A stretch of 64,000 bases of DNA, taken from G965204755 sp965243415. Lineage in GTDB: Bacteria > Acidobacteriota > Vicinamibacteria > Marinacidobacterales > Marinacidobacteraceae. Below, in pieces: positions 8,967-18,720 of this stretch. The notes under the pieces are model-generated. The model was not told the origin of the DNA and did not search any database. It saw nothing but the letters and a program-made list of their open reading frames with translations. Position 1 is the stretch's first letter; the number at the start of each line of letters is the position of its first letter. The stretch covers positions 1,984,001 to 2,048,000 of the forward strand of contig OZ251549.1 of NCBI GenBank assembly GCA_965243415.1, written 5' to 3'. Position numbers and translations under genes: made by a program.

Positions 8967-10229
8967 ATGGTGAATCGTGTCCTGCCCCCATCCGGGAAGG
9001 CGCCGGTGACGAGACCCCCCGGGCTCTTCGGCCCCACGCCCGACGGGTTCCCGCCACGGACGCCGGTCCCGGCGCCGAGCCCCGCCACGCCGCCGGCGAC
9101 GCCGAACGAGCCGGCCAACCACCTCTACGAGGGCGACTGCCTGGCGGTATTGCCCACTTTTCCGGCGAACTCGGTGGATTTCGTGCTGTGCGACCTGCCG
9201 TACGGCACGACGCGCAACAAATGGGATTCGGTGATAGACCTCCCCTCCCTCTGGCGCGAGTACCGCCGGGTGCTCAAACCCCGCGGCGCGGTGGCGCTCA
9301 CGAGCCAGGGACTCTTCACCGCGCGCCTCATCCTCTCGAACGAGGCCTGGTTCCGCTACAAGATCGTCTGGGTGAAATCGAAACCCACGAACTTCCTGAA
9401 TGCACGGGTCCAGCCCCTGCGGAAGCACGAAGACCTCTGCCTCTTCTACGGCGCCCACCCCACCTACCACCCGCAGCTGACGCCCGGCCTCCCTTACGAC
9501 AAGGGCGTCCGCAAGGATCAGTTGACCGGCAGTTACGGCGACTTCCGGCCCGCCCGGGTGCGGAGCGGCGGCGACCGTTACCCCTCCGATGTCGTCTATT
9601 TCCGGACCGCGGAGAGCGAACCGGAACGGACCGTCTGGCATCCGACGCAGAAGCCGGTGGCCCTCGCCAGATACCTGATCCGGACCTACTCGAACCCCGG
9701 CGACCTGGTGCTGGACAACGCCTTCGGCAGCGGCAGTTTCCTGGTCGCCGCCCACCTCGAAGCGCGCCGGTTCTGCGGGATCGAACGGAACCGCGCCGTC
9801 CGTCGGTTCGAGACCCGGGAGGTGGACTACCTCGAGGTCGCCCGCGCCCGCCTGGAGGCCTTCGGCGCCGCGCCCCGGATCGTCCGGGCCGCCGGGGCCG
9901 GGCCGGCGGCGCCGGGATCCCGGCCGCCCTCCGCCGAGTTCCCAGCGGGCCGGCGGCGGCCTCGCCCGGTCGCTCCGTCCGGCCAGGGAGGGGCGCCGGC
10001 GCGCCGCCCGGGGACCCCCCGGAGGCGACTCTGTTCCGACTCCCGGCCTGCCGGGGGCGGCGGCGATCCCCGGCGTTCCCGGGGCGAACGGACTTCCCGA
10101 CTCCCTCGCGGCGCCTTTCCCGCCAGCGCCGGACTCGATCCTCCCGCGCCGGCGATTGACACGGCCGGTACCATCTCTGCCCCCCGATGGGCGTGGTTCC
10201 CCCGCCCGGTGGAACCGGAACGAAATTGA
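8967..10229 (+). CDS. DNA methyltransferase (N4/N6, DLPY type), orphan
   Basis: A site-specific DNA methyltransferase with the catalytic motif LCDLPYGT (motif IV, about residue 75) preceding the AdoMet-binding motif FGSGSFLVAA (motif I, about residue 252). This is the N6_N4_Mtase order. The text between includes VWVKSKPTNFLNA and WHPTQKPVALARYLI, typical of the family. The catalytic part ends near base 9890; the last roughly 110 residues are Pro/Arg-rich low complexity and may be read-through rather than a domain. The ATG at 8967 is preferred to a GTG at 8937, though neither has a strong ribosome binding site. The 3' end overlaps the start of the next gene by about 40 bases. It could be an orphan methylase or part of the adjacent Mod/Res system. 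Confidence 0.8.
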   Translation: MVNRVLPPSGKAPVTRPPGLFGPTPDGFPPRTPVPAPSPATPPATPNEPANHLYEGDCLAVLPTFPANSVDFVLCDLPYGTTRNKWDSVIDLPSLWREYRRVLKPRGAVALTSQGLFTARLILSNEAWFRYKIVWVKSKPTNFLNARVQPLRKHEDLCLFYGAHPTYHPQLTPGLPYDKGVRKDQLTGSYGDFRPARVRSGGDRYPSDVVYFRTAESEPERTVWHPTQKPVALARYLIRTYSNPGDLVLDNAFGSGSFLVAAHLEARRFCGIERNRAVRRFETREVDYLEVARARLEAFGAAPRIVRAAGAGPAAPGSRPPSAEFPAGRRRPRPVAPSGQGGAPARRPGTPRRRLCSDSRPAGGGGDPRRSRGERTSRLPRGAFPASAGLDPPAPAIDTAGTISAPRWAWFPRPVEPERN

Positions 10230-12942
10230 ACGGCAAGAAGCGCCGGCGGAAGGCAGGCTCCGGGAAGGCGGTCCGGAGGAAGGCCGGCGGGAAGGGGATC
10301 GCCGCCTACGAGCACAAGGAGCGGGAGCGGGCGAACAACCCGCCGATCGGCCTGGTCACGCCGGACACCGACCCGGAGGCGCCGCCCGGCAAGTACGAGT
10401 TCGATCCGCATCTCGATCCGTCGCTCCACTGGGCGGGGAAAGCGGAGCGCACCGGTTTCGAGGTGCCCACCGTCTCGCTCCATGTGCATGAGCGCATCGA
10501 GCCCCGCACGATCCTCGAAGCGGTGCGGAAGGGGAACGGCGAGCCGGAGCCGCAGCCCTCGCTCTTCCACGCGAACGAGCGCCCCATCCGGGAAGCCATC
10601 GAGTTCTACCGCCACCGCGACCACTGGACGAACCGCCTCATCGCCGGCGACAGCCTGCTGGTGATGCAGAGCCTTCTGGAGAAGGACGGCCTCGGCGGCC
10701 AGGTGCAGATGGTCTACATGGATCCGCCCTACGGCATCTCCTACGGTTCCAACTTCCAACCCTTCTCCGGGCGTCCTTCGGCGACGGACGGGAAGGGCGA
10801 AGATCTGACGCGCGAACCGGAGCAGATCCGCGCCTTCCGGGACACCTGGAAGTTGGGAATCCATTCGTATCTCTCGTACCTCCGCGACCGCCTGCTACTC
10901 GCTCGCGAGTTGTTGACGGAGAGTGGCTCCTTGTTCCTCCAGATCGGCGACGAGAATGTCCACCGCGCCGCAATGGTCCTCGATGAGGTATTCGGTGCGG
11001 AGAACCGCGTCGCCACAATCACGTTCGCTACGACTGGTGGTAGTTCTGCTGGCCTCATACCGGAAGTTAGTGATTATCTGCTCATGTACGCCAAGGATCG
11101 GCGGGAGGTGAAGTACCGACAGTTGTACGAGCGCGTCACTCGACAGGAAGTCGTAGAACTCTTTAATGCATCCTATGCGATGGTGGAGCAGCACGATGGA
11201 ACGTGCCGTCCACTTACGAGCGCAGAGAAGGCCGATCCAGACACTCACCTGCCTCGGGATGCGCGCCTGTTCCAGAGACGACCACTCACATCCCAAGGTT
11301 GGTACGCCAGCGATCGGTCTGAGCCGTACGAGTGGATGGGCACAGTATGGCCGTGCCCGCCGAATCGCCACTGGTCGATCTCCCGAGACGGGATGGACCG
11401 GCTCGCGGCCATGGGGCGCCTTGATGCGAGTAAGCGCGACGGTTTCCTGCAGTGGAAACGATACGAGAGTGAGGTCCCTGGTCGTCGCATCAACAATGTG
11501 TGGCGCGGAATGATGCGGGCCGTTGACAAACGCTATGTTGTGGAGACGGCGAAGAGTGTCATCCAGCGAGCCGTGTTGATGGCGACCGACCCCGGAGACT
11601 TGGTGTTGGATCCAACCGCTGGCAGCGGTACGACCGCGCTGGTGGCAGAGGAATGGGGCCGTCGATGGATGGCTTGCGACACATCGAGGGTGGCTCTTGC
11701 ACTGGCGCGGCAACGGCTCGCGACAGCGTTCTTTGACTACTACCGCCTCTCCCACCCGGACGACGGCGTCAGCGGCGGATTCCGATATCGCTCTGTACCA
11801 AGGGTGTCTCCGTCGATCTTGACCGAAGAGGCGCGGCCACAGCAGACGGTGCTCTACGACCAGCCTGAGAAGGAACCAGGAAGGAGACGTGTCTCCGGGC
11901 CGTTCACCGTGGAGGCAGTGCCGTCGCCGACAATCGCGCCGCTGACGGAGGACGGGGAAGCGCCCACCGAACCCGGCGACGCAGATGTCTCCGTGGCGCG
12001 GAGCGGGGCGACGAGTCGGCGCGGGCAGTGGCTGGAGGAACTCGAACGCACCGGCGTGCGCGGGACGAAGGGGCAGCGCCTCCGTTTCGGGCGGTTGGAA
12101 CCGCTGCCCGGGCATTCCTGGCTCCACGCGGACGGGGAGATCGCGCCGACAGAAGCGGAGGCCGTGGAGACGGAAGCCGGGCTGCTCGCCGCCGAGCCCA
12201 CGGAATCGCCGTTCATCGAGCCCCGGCGCGTCGTCGTCTCCTTCGGCCCCGAGTTCGCTCCGCTCGACAAGCGGCAGGTCGCCCGGGCCCTCGAAGAGGC
12301 GCAGCGCCTGGTGCCGAGGCCGAAGATCGTGCTCTTCGCCGCCTTCGCCCTCGATCCCGAGGCCGCGAAGGAGATCGCGGAGACGCGCTGGCCCGGCGTC
12401 ACCCTGCTGCCGGCCTACATGAACACCGACCTCCAGACCGAGGATCTCAAGAAGAAGCAGCCGAGCAGCGAGTCGTTCTGGCTCGTCGGCCAGCCGGATG
12501 TCGCCCTCGAAGTCATTACTGGTCGAGTGACCAGTATTAGCCCCCCCCCCCCCCCGAACCATCGGAGGCGACTCGTTACCGGGTGTCGGTCCGGGGTTTC
12601 GATTACTTCGACATCGAATCGGGCACGGTGCAGTCCGGCGACGCGAAGCGGATCGCGCTCTGGATGCTCGACACCGACTACGACGGCCGCAGCCTCTACC
12701 CGCGCCAGGTCTTCTTCCCGGTGGAGGACGGCCGCGACGGCTGGAACCGTCTCGCCAAGAACCTCAAGGGCCGCATAGACCCCGAACGCATCCGCGCCTA
12801 CCTCGGCACCGAGTCCCTCCCCTTCGCCGCCGGCGAGCACCGGCGCATCGCGGTCAAGATCGTGGACGACCGCGGCCTCGAGAGCCTCCGCGTCCTCCCC
12901 CTCCCCGAGGAATCGGAAGACCGGGACGGATCCGGGGAATGA
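10187..12942 (+). CDS. Type III-like Mod DNA methyltransferase, interrupted at a C15 tract
   Basis: A beta-class adenine methyltransferase of the large Mod family that pairs with a Res helicase-nuclease. An N-terminal region (HERIEPRTILEAV) is followed by catalytic VYMDPPYGISYG (about residue 178), a target-recognition region, and AdoMet motif LDPTAGSGTTALVA (about residue 473). The upstream frame is lost at fifteen consecutive C (12541-12555). The expected C-terminus (RGFDYFDIESG, then LDTDYDGRSLYPRQ) continues in another frame from about 12556 to the TGA at 12942. Thirteen or sixteen C would join the two frames. As sequenced, the first frame runs on into junk to 12778. The restored frame ends with an ATGA overlap with the res gene, which supports it. 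The centre (about 10.88-11.95 kb) is visibly less GC-rich than the flanks. Either the gene is phase-variable or the run length is misassembled. Confidence 0.85.
12517..12555 (+). repeat. 8-bp perfect hairpin followed by a C15 homopolymer inside mod
   Basis: Arms TACTGGTC (12517-12524) and GACCAGTA (12529-12536) flank a GAGT loop. A TAG in the downstream gene's frame comes next, then fifteen C at 12541-12555. It lies exactly where the mod reading frame breaks, in a segment (VITGRVTSIS plus prolines) that looks foreign to the protein family. Long C/G tracts are classic slippage sites. Confidence 0.8.
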
Positions 12943-15902
12943 GCCCGAAGCGGGAAACGGCGCCGCCCGCCGCCGGAACCGACGCCCCCGGCGGCGGCCG
13001 CATCGGCCGGCTGATCCTGAACTCGCCCTACGCCGAGCCGACCCGCTGGTGGCAGTACGACCACGACGCCGGCCGATTCGAGAAGAAGCCGGGACGCCGC
13101 CCCGCCGGGTACCGCCTCGCCACCCCGGACTCCACCGACCCGAACGACCCCGGCGTCTGGGCCGAGATCGCGCTGGTGAACCGCCTCCGCCCCCTCGTCG
13201 AGAACTGGCGCGCCGCCCACTACCCCGGCGCCAGCGGAACCACCCTCCGCCTCCTGCGCCACTGGCGCGACGCGGAGCGCCGGGACGACCGGTTCTTCTG
13301 GTGCCAGTTGGAAGCCATCGAAACCCTGATCTGGCTCACCGAGTCGCCGGCGAACGACCGCGTCGGCCTGCGGATTCCTTCGGACGGCGGCGCCTTCCGC
13401 CGGGTCTGCTCCAAGATGGCCACCGGGACCGGCAAGACCGTGGTCATGGCGATGCTGATCGCCTGGCAGGCGCTGAACCGCACCGCGAAACCGGGCGACA
13501 CCAGATTCGCCCGGAATGTGCTTCTGGTCGCCCCCGGGCGCACCGTGCGCGAACGCCTGGCGGTGCTGCAGCCCTTCGGCGCCGGCAACTACTACGACCA
13601 GTTCGACATCGTCCCTTCCGGTCTCCGCCCCAAACTCCGGGAAGCCCGGGTCGTCGTCCGCAACTGGCAGGCGCTCGCCTGGGAGAAACCGGCGCTCCTG
13701 GCGAAGAAACGCGGCGTGGACCGCCGGGGCCCGAAGAGCGACCGCGCCTGGCTGCGGCAGGTGCTCGGCCCCGACCTGGCGAAGCGCGCCGGGAACCTGC
13801 TGGTCATCAACGACGAAGGCCACCACGCCTGGCGCATCCCGGCGAACTTCCGATCGAAAGAACTCACCAAGAGCGACCGCGACGAAGCCACCAAGTGGAT
13901 CGAGGCTCTCGACCGCCTCCACCGGGCCCGGAAGATCCTGGTCTGCCACGACTTCACCGCCACGCCCTTCGTCCCCGGCTCCGGCACGAAGACCGGCGAA
14001 CGGCTCTTCGACTGGATCGTGAGCGACTTCGGCCTCGACGACGCCATCGAATCCGGCCTGGTCAAGACGCCCCGGGTCGTCATCCGCGAAACCCCGAGCC
14101 GCGGCGCCGGGGCCGAGGGGCCGACGGGCTACGCCGAGGGGAAGTCCCTGCGCCCGCGCCTCTACCGCCTCTACCACGATCCCGAAGTCAAGGACGACCT
14201 GAACCAGAGGGTTCCGCCGGAAACCCCGCTGCCGGACCTGGTGCGGAACGCCTACTCGCTCCTCGGCCAGGACTGGCGGGAGACCGCCGCCGAATGGAAA
14301 CGCCGCGGCGCCCTGCCGGTGCTGATCACCGTGGCGAACCGCACCGAGACCGCCGCCCGCGTCCGCCACGCCTTCGAGAAACACCGGATCGAGATCGAGG
14401 AACTCTGCGACCCCGAGGGCCTGCTCCACATAGATTCCACCGTCCTGCGCAAGGCGGAGAGCGAAGCCGGCGCCGGCGGGAACGGGGGCGCCGCCGGGGA
14501 AACCGCCGCCCCGAAGCGCCGCAACCGGCAGACGGCGAAGGACCGCATCCGGCTGCTCCGGGAGCAGGTGAACACCGTGGGCCGGAAGGGCGCGCCGGGC
14601 GAACGCATCCGGAACGTGATCTCCGTCGGGATGCTCACGGAGGGTTGGGACGCGAAGACCGTCACCCACATCATGGGCCTCCGCGCCTTCACCTCCCAGT
14701 TGCTCTGCGAACAGGTGATCGGCCGCGGCCTCCGCCGCACTTCCTACGAGGTGGACCCCGAAACCGGCCTCTTCACCCCGGAGTATGTGAATGTCCTCGG
14801 CGTCCCCTTCACCTTCCTCCCCCACGAGGACCAGCAGGAAGCCCCGCCGCCGAAACCCCAGGTCCCGGTCGAACCGAGGTCCGGCAATCGCTACGAGATC
14901 CGCTGGCCCCGGGTCACCACCATCGAGAGCCGCTTCCGCCACCGCCTGACCCTGGACTGGACGAAGGTGGAGCGTCTCGACCTCGACGGCGCCCGGGCGG
15001 TGGTCGCCGCCGACCTCGCCCCGCTGGTGGCCGGCGAGCCGGCCCCGGAACAGGTCACGACCGCCGACCTCCTGGAGCGCGAACGCGAATACCGGCTGCA
15101 GACCCGGATCTTCCTGACCGCCCAGGACCTCCACGACCTCCTGGCAGAGGGCTGGCCCGGCTCGAAGGCCTCCTTCCTGTCGCAACTCGCCGTCCTGGTG
15201 GAACGGTTCGTCGCCTCCGACCGGCTGGTCGTGACCGCGCCGCCCGCCGGCGTGGACCCCGGCGTCTGGCGGCGACTCGTCATCCACCTCCAGATGAACC
15301 GCATCGTCCTCCACCTCAAGAAGGCCCTGGAGATCTCCTCGAACACCATCCTCGTCCCCCTCTTCGACCAGGAACACCCGATCGGCAGCACGGCGGAGAT
15401 GCGGCCCTGGTTCACCTCGCGGGAGACCGCCCCCACGAAGAAGAGCCCGACCCGGATCGCCGTCTGCGACAGCGGCTGGGAGAAACAGGCGGTCGCCGAC
15501 CTCGACGCCCACCCCGCGGTCGAAAAGTGGGTCAAGAACGACCACCTCGGCTTCGAGATCTTCTATGTGTACCGCGGCGTCGTCCGCCGGTACCGCCCGG
15601 ACTTCCTCGTCCGCTTCGTCAGCGGCCTCACCCTCATCCTGGAGATCAAGGGCCGTTACACCGAACACGCCAAGGAGAAGAACGACGCCCTCCGCACCTG
15701 GGTCCGCGCCATCAACCAACACGGCGGCTTCGGCCCCTGGACCTCCACCGTCTGCACCGACCCCACGAAACTCCCGGCCACTCTCACCGACCACGCCACC
15801 CTCCGCCCCGCCCCCACGACTCCCACCCACCCAACCCCCACCCCGCAGCCCTCACCTCCCCCGAAAGCCATCCACCCCATCCCCCACCGCCCCGCCGCCT
15901 GA
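12939..15902 (+). CDS. Type III-like restriction subunit Res: DEAD/DEAH helicase plus PD-(D/E)XK nuclease
   Basis: A 987-residue superfamily 2 helicase-nuclease. Walker A is KMATGTGKTVV (about residues 158-168). The DEAH-like motif is INDEGHHAW (about 289). Helicase motifs GWDAKT (about 569) and QVIGRGLRR (about 591) follow. The C-terminal nuclease shows RYRPDFLVRF then LILEIKGRYTEHAKEK (about 885-912), a complete PD...E-x-K core. The ATG overlaps the TGA of the restored mod frame (ATGA), so the two are probably translationally coupled. It resembles the helicase-nuclease family NCBI names after BPTD_3080, found beside such Mod proteins; that name is from memory. The frame looks intact, so if Mod is off, restriction without cognate methylation would be a risk unless the orphan methylase or slippage restores protection. 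Confidence 0.88.
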   Translation: MSPKRETAPPAAGTDAPGGGRIGRLILNSPYAEPTRWWQYDHDAGRFEKKPGRRPAGYRLATPDSTDPNDPGVWAEIALVNRLRPLVENWRAAHYPGASGTTLRLLRHWRDAERRDDRFFWCQLEAIETLIWLTESPANDRVGLRIPSDGGAFRRVCSKMATGTGKTVVMAMLIAWQALNRTAKPGDTRFARNVLLVAPGRTVRERLAVLQPFGAGNYYDQFDIVPSGLRPKLREARVVVRNWQALAWEKPALLAKKRGVDRRGPKSDRAWLRQVLGPDLAKRAGNLLVINDEGHHAWRIPANFRSKELTKSDRDEATKWIEALDRLHRARKILVCHDFTATPFVPGSGTKTGERLFDWIVSDFGLDDAIESGLVKTPRVVIRETPSRGAGAEGPTGYAEGKSLRPRLYRLYHDPEVKDDLNQRVPPETPLPDLVRNAYSLLGQDWRETAAEWKRRGALPVLITVANRTETAARVRHAFEKHRIEIEELCDPEGLLHIDSTVLRKAESEAGAGGNGGAAGETAAPKRRNRQTAKDRIRLLREQVNTVGRKGAPGERIRNVISVGMLTEGWDAKTVTHIMGLRAFTSQLLCEQVIGRGLRRTSYEVDPETGLFTPEYVNVLGVPFTFLPHEDQQEAPPPKPQVPVEPRSGNRYEIRWPRVTTIESRFRHRLTLDWTKVERLDLDGARAVVAADLAPLVAGEPAPEQVTTADLLEREREYRLQTRIFLTAQDLHDLLAEGWPGSKASFLSQLAVLVERFVASDRLVVTAPPAGVDPGVWRRLVIHLQMNRIVLHLKKALEISSNTILVPLFDQEHPIGSTAEMRPWFTSRETAPTKKSPTRIAVCDSGWEKQAVADLDAHPAVEKWVKNDHLGFEIFYVYRGVVRRYRPDFLVRFVSGLTLILEIKGRYTEHAKEKNDALRTWVRAINQHGGFGPWTSTVCTDPTKLPATLTDHATLRPAPTTPTHPTPTPQPSPPPKAIHPIPHRPAA

Positions 15903-15958
15903 CCGCGCGGCGCTCAACCGCTCTCCCCTACGTTCGCACCTCCAAAGGAGCATCCACC

Positions 15959-16834
15959 ATGACCCAGACCACCGGCGCCGCCTGGGGCGTCGACGGCTGC
16001 AAAGCCGGCTGGTTCTTCTTCCGCCTGCCCTCGGCCGGCGACATCACCTTCGGCTTCGTCACCAAACTGAGAGCGCTGTTCGACCCAGGGGTCAGAACGG
16101 CCAAGGACAAGGTGGCTGACCAAGACATCGCCACCGAGGGCGACTTGATGCTCGTTGACATGCCCATCGGTCTCCCTGACGACGACGATTGCCAGGCCGT
16201 TCTTCGGGCGTGCGATCAGGAAGCGAGAGACATCCTGCGCCCTCGGTGGCAGTCTGTCTTCCCCGTTCCGGTGAAGTCGGTCATGGAGAACAGATATCTC
16301 CTGAGCGCGGAGTCGTGGGAGAAGGCACGGCCCATCTTGGCGAAACGGCATCCTGTTCCGAAAAACAAGAAGGGACGCCTGACCGCCCAGTCGTTTGCGA
16401 TCTTGGTGAAGATCAAAGAAGTGGGCGATCTCCTGACCTCGGACAGGGAGCGCGGCATCATTCGCGAAACGCATCCCGAGATCTGCTTCATGAATCTCGC
16501 CATGGATTCCGAGCAGCGTAATCGGCTCAATGTTTTCTCCAAGAAGCACGGCCTCGGCTTCGTGAACCGCGTCGCCATTTTGGATAGCTGTCATCCCGAC
16601 GCTGAAGAGGTCATCTTCAACGCGTGCGAGAGATGGCCCCAAATCGCGAGCGACGACATCGTGGACGCGATGGCCTGCGCCGTAACCGCGTGGCTCATCT
16701 TCCACGACAAGGACTCAGCAAGGGCACTGCCCCATCGCGAGCCGCCTCGGAAAGATGTGGCCGACCGATCCGATCCCCCGGAGATCGTGTTCGCGGTCCC
16801 GTCCAAGAACCTGCACGACGGGAAGGGGTCCTGA
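15959..16834 (+). CDS. DUF429 family protein (RNase H-like fold expected)
   Basis: A 291-residue protein. It starts with WGVDGCKAGWFFF, the D-G-C-x-x-G-W signature of DUF429, followed by a second acidic strand LVDMPIGLPD, then RETHPEICFMNL and SDDIVDAMACAVTAW. These acidic strands match the expected RNase H-like arrangement. The biochemical role of DUF429 proteins is not established. The start at 15959 is strongly supported by AAAGGAG 8 bases upstream. It sits 56 bases after res and 106 bases before a PD-(D/E)XK nuclease gene on the same strand. Codon choice is somewhat less GC-biased than in the housekeeping genes, suggesting accessory origin. Nuclease or defence function is inference from fold and location. 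Confidence 0.8.
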   Translation: MTQTTGAAWGVDGCKAGWFFFRLPSAGDITFGFVTKLRALFDPGVRTAKDKVADQDIATEGDLMLVDMPIGLPDDDDCQAVLRACDQEARDILRPRWQSVFPVPVKSVMENRYLLSAESWEKARPILAKRHPVPKNKKGRLTAQSFAILVKIKEVGDLLTSDRERGIIRETHPEICFMNLAMDSEQRNRLNVFSKKHGLGFVNRVAILDSCHPDAEEVIFNACERWPQIASDDIVDAMACAVTAWLIFHDKDSARALPHREPPRKDVADRSDPPEIVFAVPSKNLHDGKGS

Positions 16835-16940
16835 TCCCCGATAGCCGCCAGTCGGAGTGCTTGACCACGCCCACACTTCACCACCGTCGGGACCACTCGG
16901 CCTCGGCGATCCATCACTCATCAACACCAAGGAGACGACC

Positions 16941-17957
16941 ATGAGTGAAGTCCGCTACTTCCCGCGGTACTCGCAGCGGGAGAACATCGTCACGAACAAC
17001 ACGCTGCTGTTGTTCCGCCGCCTGTACGAGGTCAGCCGTGACGCCTTCGCGCGGTTCATCGGACGCCTCGGCGCCGAGGACGACGAGGTTGCCCAGGAGG
17101 TCGGTCAGATCGCGTCCGCGATCGGCCTGAACTTCGCCCAGCAGATCGGTACCGGCAAGAGCATCGTCGACGGCTGGATCGAGCAGAAGCCTCTGAAGAT
17201 CGCCATCGAGACGAAACTCGGTAGCGGTTTCTGGATGAACCAGTTGGCGCGCCACACCGGAGTACTGCGCGACTCGCCTGACAACCGGCTCCTGCTCCTT
17301 CTGAATCCGACTCGCCTGATCAACCCTTCTGTCGAGGAGGTGCGGCGGCAGATCCAGGACGCTACCGTGCTCCATGTCACCTTCGCCGACATCGTTTCTG
17401 CGGCGAACGAGTGCTTTGCCGACTACGGAATGTCCGTCAAATCGGAGATCGCCGAATTCGAGCGCTTCTGCGGCGACACCGGCCTCTTGCCGACCGACGA
17501 GTTCCGGATGTTCGCCCCTCCCTGCAAGGCGTCTTTCAAGGAGAACATGGACTACCATCTCTACTACAACTCGGCCGACACCTTCTTCCGCGGCTCCCGG
17601 TATCTCGGCGTGTACGACCGGAAGGCGGTCCGTGCGATCGGGCACATCGGGAAGCGGGTCGTCTGCGATGTGAACATCGAGAGCGGCGAGGTCGTCGTTC
17701 AGGACGGGGACCCTCTGTCCGAGGACGAGGAACGACGCATCGTCGCCACCGTGGAGAGTTCGCGCCGGCGAGGCTGGGACCTGACGCGGAACCATCAGTG
17801 GTTCCTCTGCGACGACTGGGCGGAGACGGATTACCGCAAGACCTCGAAGGGCGGGATCCGACGCCAGCGCTACTTCGACCTTCGGGAGATCTTCGACAAA
17901 CCGATTCCCGACTTGAAGACGATGGCGGCCCGGCTTCGAGAAAAGGACTGGAAGTAG
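16941..17957 (+). CDS. Stand-alone PD-(D/E)XK nuclease-like protein
   Basis: A 338-residue protein starting MSEVRYFPRYSQRENIVTN. Around residues 75-100 it has SIVDGWI followed by LKIAIETKLG and then a helix with QLARH. This gives D...E-x-K plus a following Gln, the core of a PD-(D/E)XK nuclease. The rest has YxGVY and RVVCDVNIESGEV strands but no domain I recognise. The ATG at 16941 is preceded by AAGGAG, 6 bases away. It is the last gene of the defence island, and pdxT follows convergently after 92 bases. It probably acts with the DUF429 gene or with the restriction locus. A defence role is plausible but unproven. Confidence 0.7.
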   Translation: MSEVRYFPRYSQRENIVTNNTLLLFRRLYEVSRDAFARFIGRLGAEDDEVAQEVGQIASAIGLNFAQQIGTGKSIVDGWIEQKPLKIAIETKLGSGFWMNQLARHTGVLRDSPDNRLLLLLNPTRLINPSVEEVRRQIQDATVLHVTFADIVSAANECFADYGMSVKSEIAEFERFCGDTGLLPTDEFRMFAPPCKASFKENMDYHLYYNSADTFFRGSRYLGVYDRKAVRAIGHIGKRVVCDVNIESGEVVVQDGDPLSEDEERRIVATVESSRRRGWDLTRNHQWFLCDDWAETDYRKTSKGGIRRQRYFDLREIFDKPIPDLKTMAARLREKDWK

Positions 17958-18049
17958 AGCGCCGGGACGACACTCGCCGCCTCGGGGCGGACGAACGGCC
18001 GTGTTCGCAAGCCCCGGGGCCCACCCGGTCCCGCTGGCGAGGGTGGGTG

Positions 18050-18718
18050 CTACGACCTGCCCTTCACGGCTCGCGCCATCTCGACGAAGTACGAGTGCAC
18101 CCGCAGGTCGTCGGTCAACTCCGGGTGGAAGGTGCTGGCCAGCACCCGGCCCTCGCGCACCAGCACCGGCTGCCCCCGGTGGGACGCGAGCACCTGCACG
18201 CCGGGCCCCCGGTCGGCGATCACCGGAGCGCGGATCATGACGACCGGCAACCCCGGTTCGCCGAGTTCCGGGCAGGCCACCGTGGTGATGTGGCTGTCGA
18301 TCTGCCGGCCGTACCCGTTCCGGCGGATCGAGAGGTCGAGCAGCCCCAGCGACCGTTGCGCCGGGTTCTCCACCGTCCGCGCCAGCAGGATGGCGCCGGC
18401 GCAGGTGCCGTAGAGCGCGCCGCCGGACTCCCCGAATTCCCGGAGCGGGTCGTACATCCCCTCTTCGAGCAGGAACTTCAGCATCGTCGAACTCTCGCCG
18501 CCGGGGAGGACCAACCCGTCGAGCCCGTCCAACTGCCCTGCCTTCCGCACTTCCGACACGGACACGCCGAGCCGCTCCAGCGACGCCCGATGCAGCGCGA
18601 AACTGCCCTGCAGCGCCAGCACCCCGATCCGGGGCGAGTCGCCCGGCCCCGACGGATCGGCCGGGGCAGGGGATGGGGAGGGGGCCGGGGAACCGCGGAG
18701 ATCCGTCGGCCCCGCCAC
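18050..18718 (-). CDS. pdxT: Pyridoxal 5'-phosphate synthase glutaminase subunit
   Basis: A 222-residue class I glutaminase that makes ammonia for PdxS in the DXP-independent vitamin B6 pathway. Visible landmarks are IGVLALQGSF (about residue 31), the oxyanion loop LPGGESSTM, nucleophile Cys106 in YGTCAGAILLA, and His198/Glu200 in ASTFHPEL. The GTG at 18718 lies two bases after the pdxS stop, so the subunits are translationally coupled. The first 30 residues are a Pro/Ser/Ala-rich extension absent from typical PdxT (about 190-200 residues). A start nearer IGVLAL cannot be excluded, but no better start codon is obvious. Confidence 0.93.
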   Translation of the reverse strand: MAGPTDLRGSPAPSPSPAPADPSGPGDSPRIGVLALQGSFALHRASLERLGVSVSEVRKAGQLDGLDGLVLPGGESSTMLKFLLEEGMYDPLREFGESGGALYGTCAGAILLARTVENPAQRSLGLLDLSIRRNGYGRQIDSHITTVACPELGEPGLPVVMIRAPVIADRGPGVQVLASHRGQPVLVREGRVLASTFHPELTDDLRVHSYFVEMARAVKGRS

Positions 18719-18720
18719 GG

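Noticed and set aside
10157..10186. Consensus -35 TTGACA just before mod
   Set aside because: No -10-like hexamer at 16-18 bases. The hexamer lies within the preceding coding frame.
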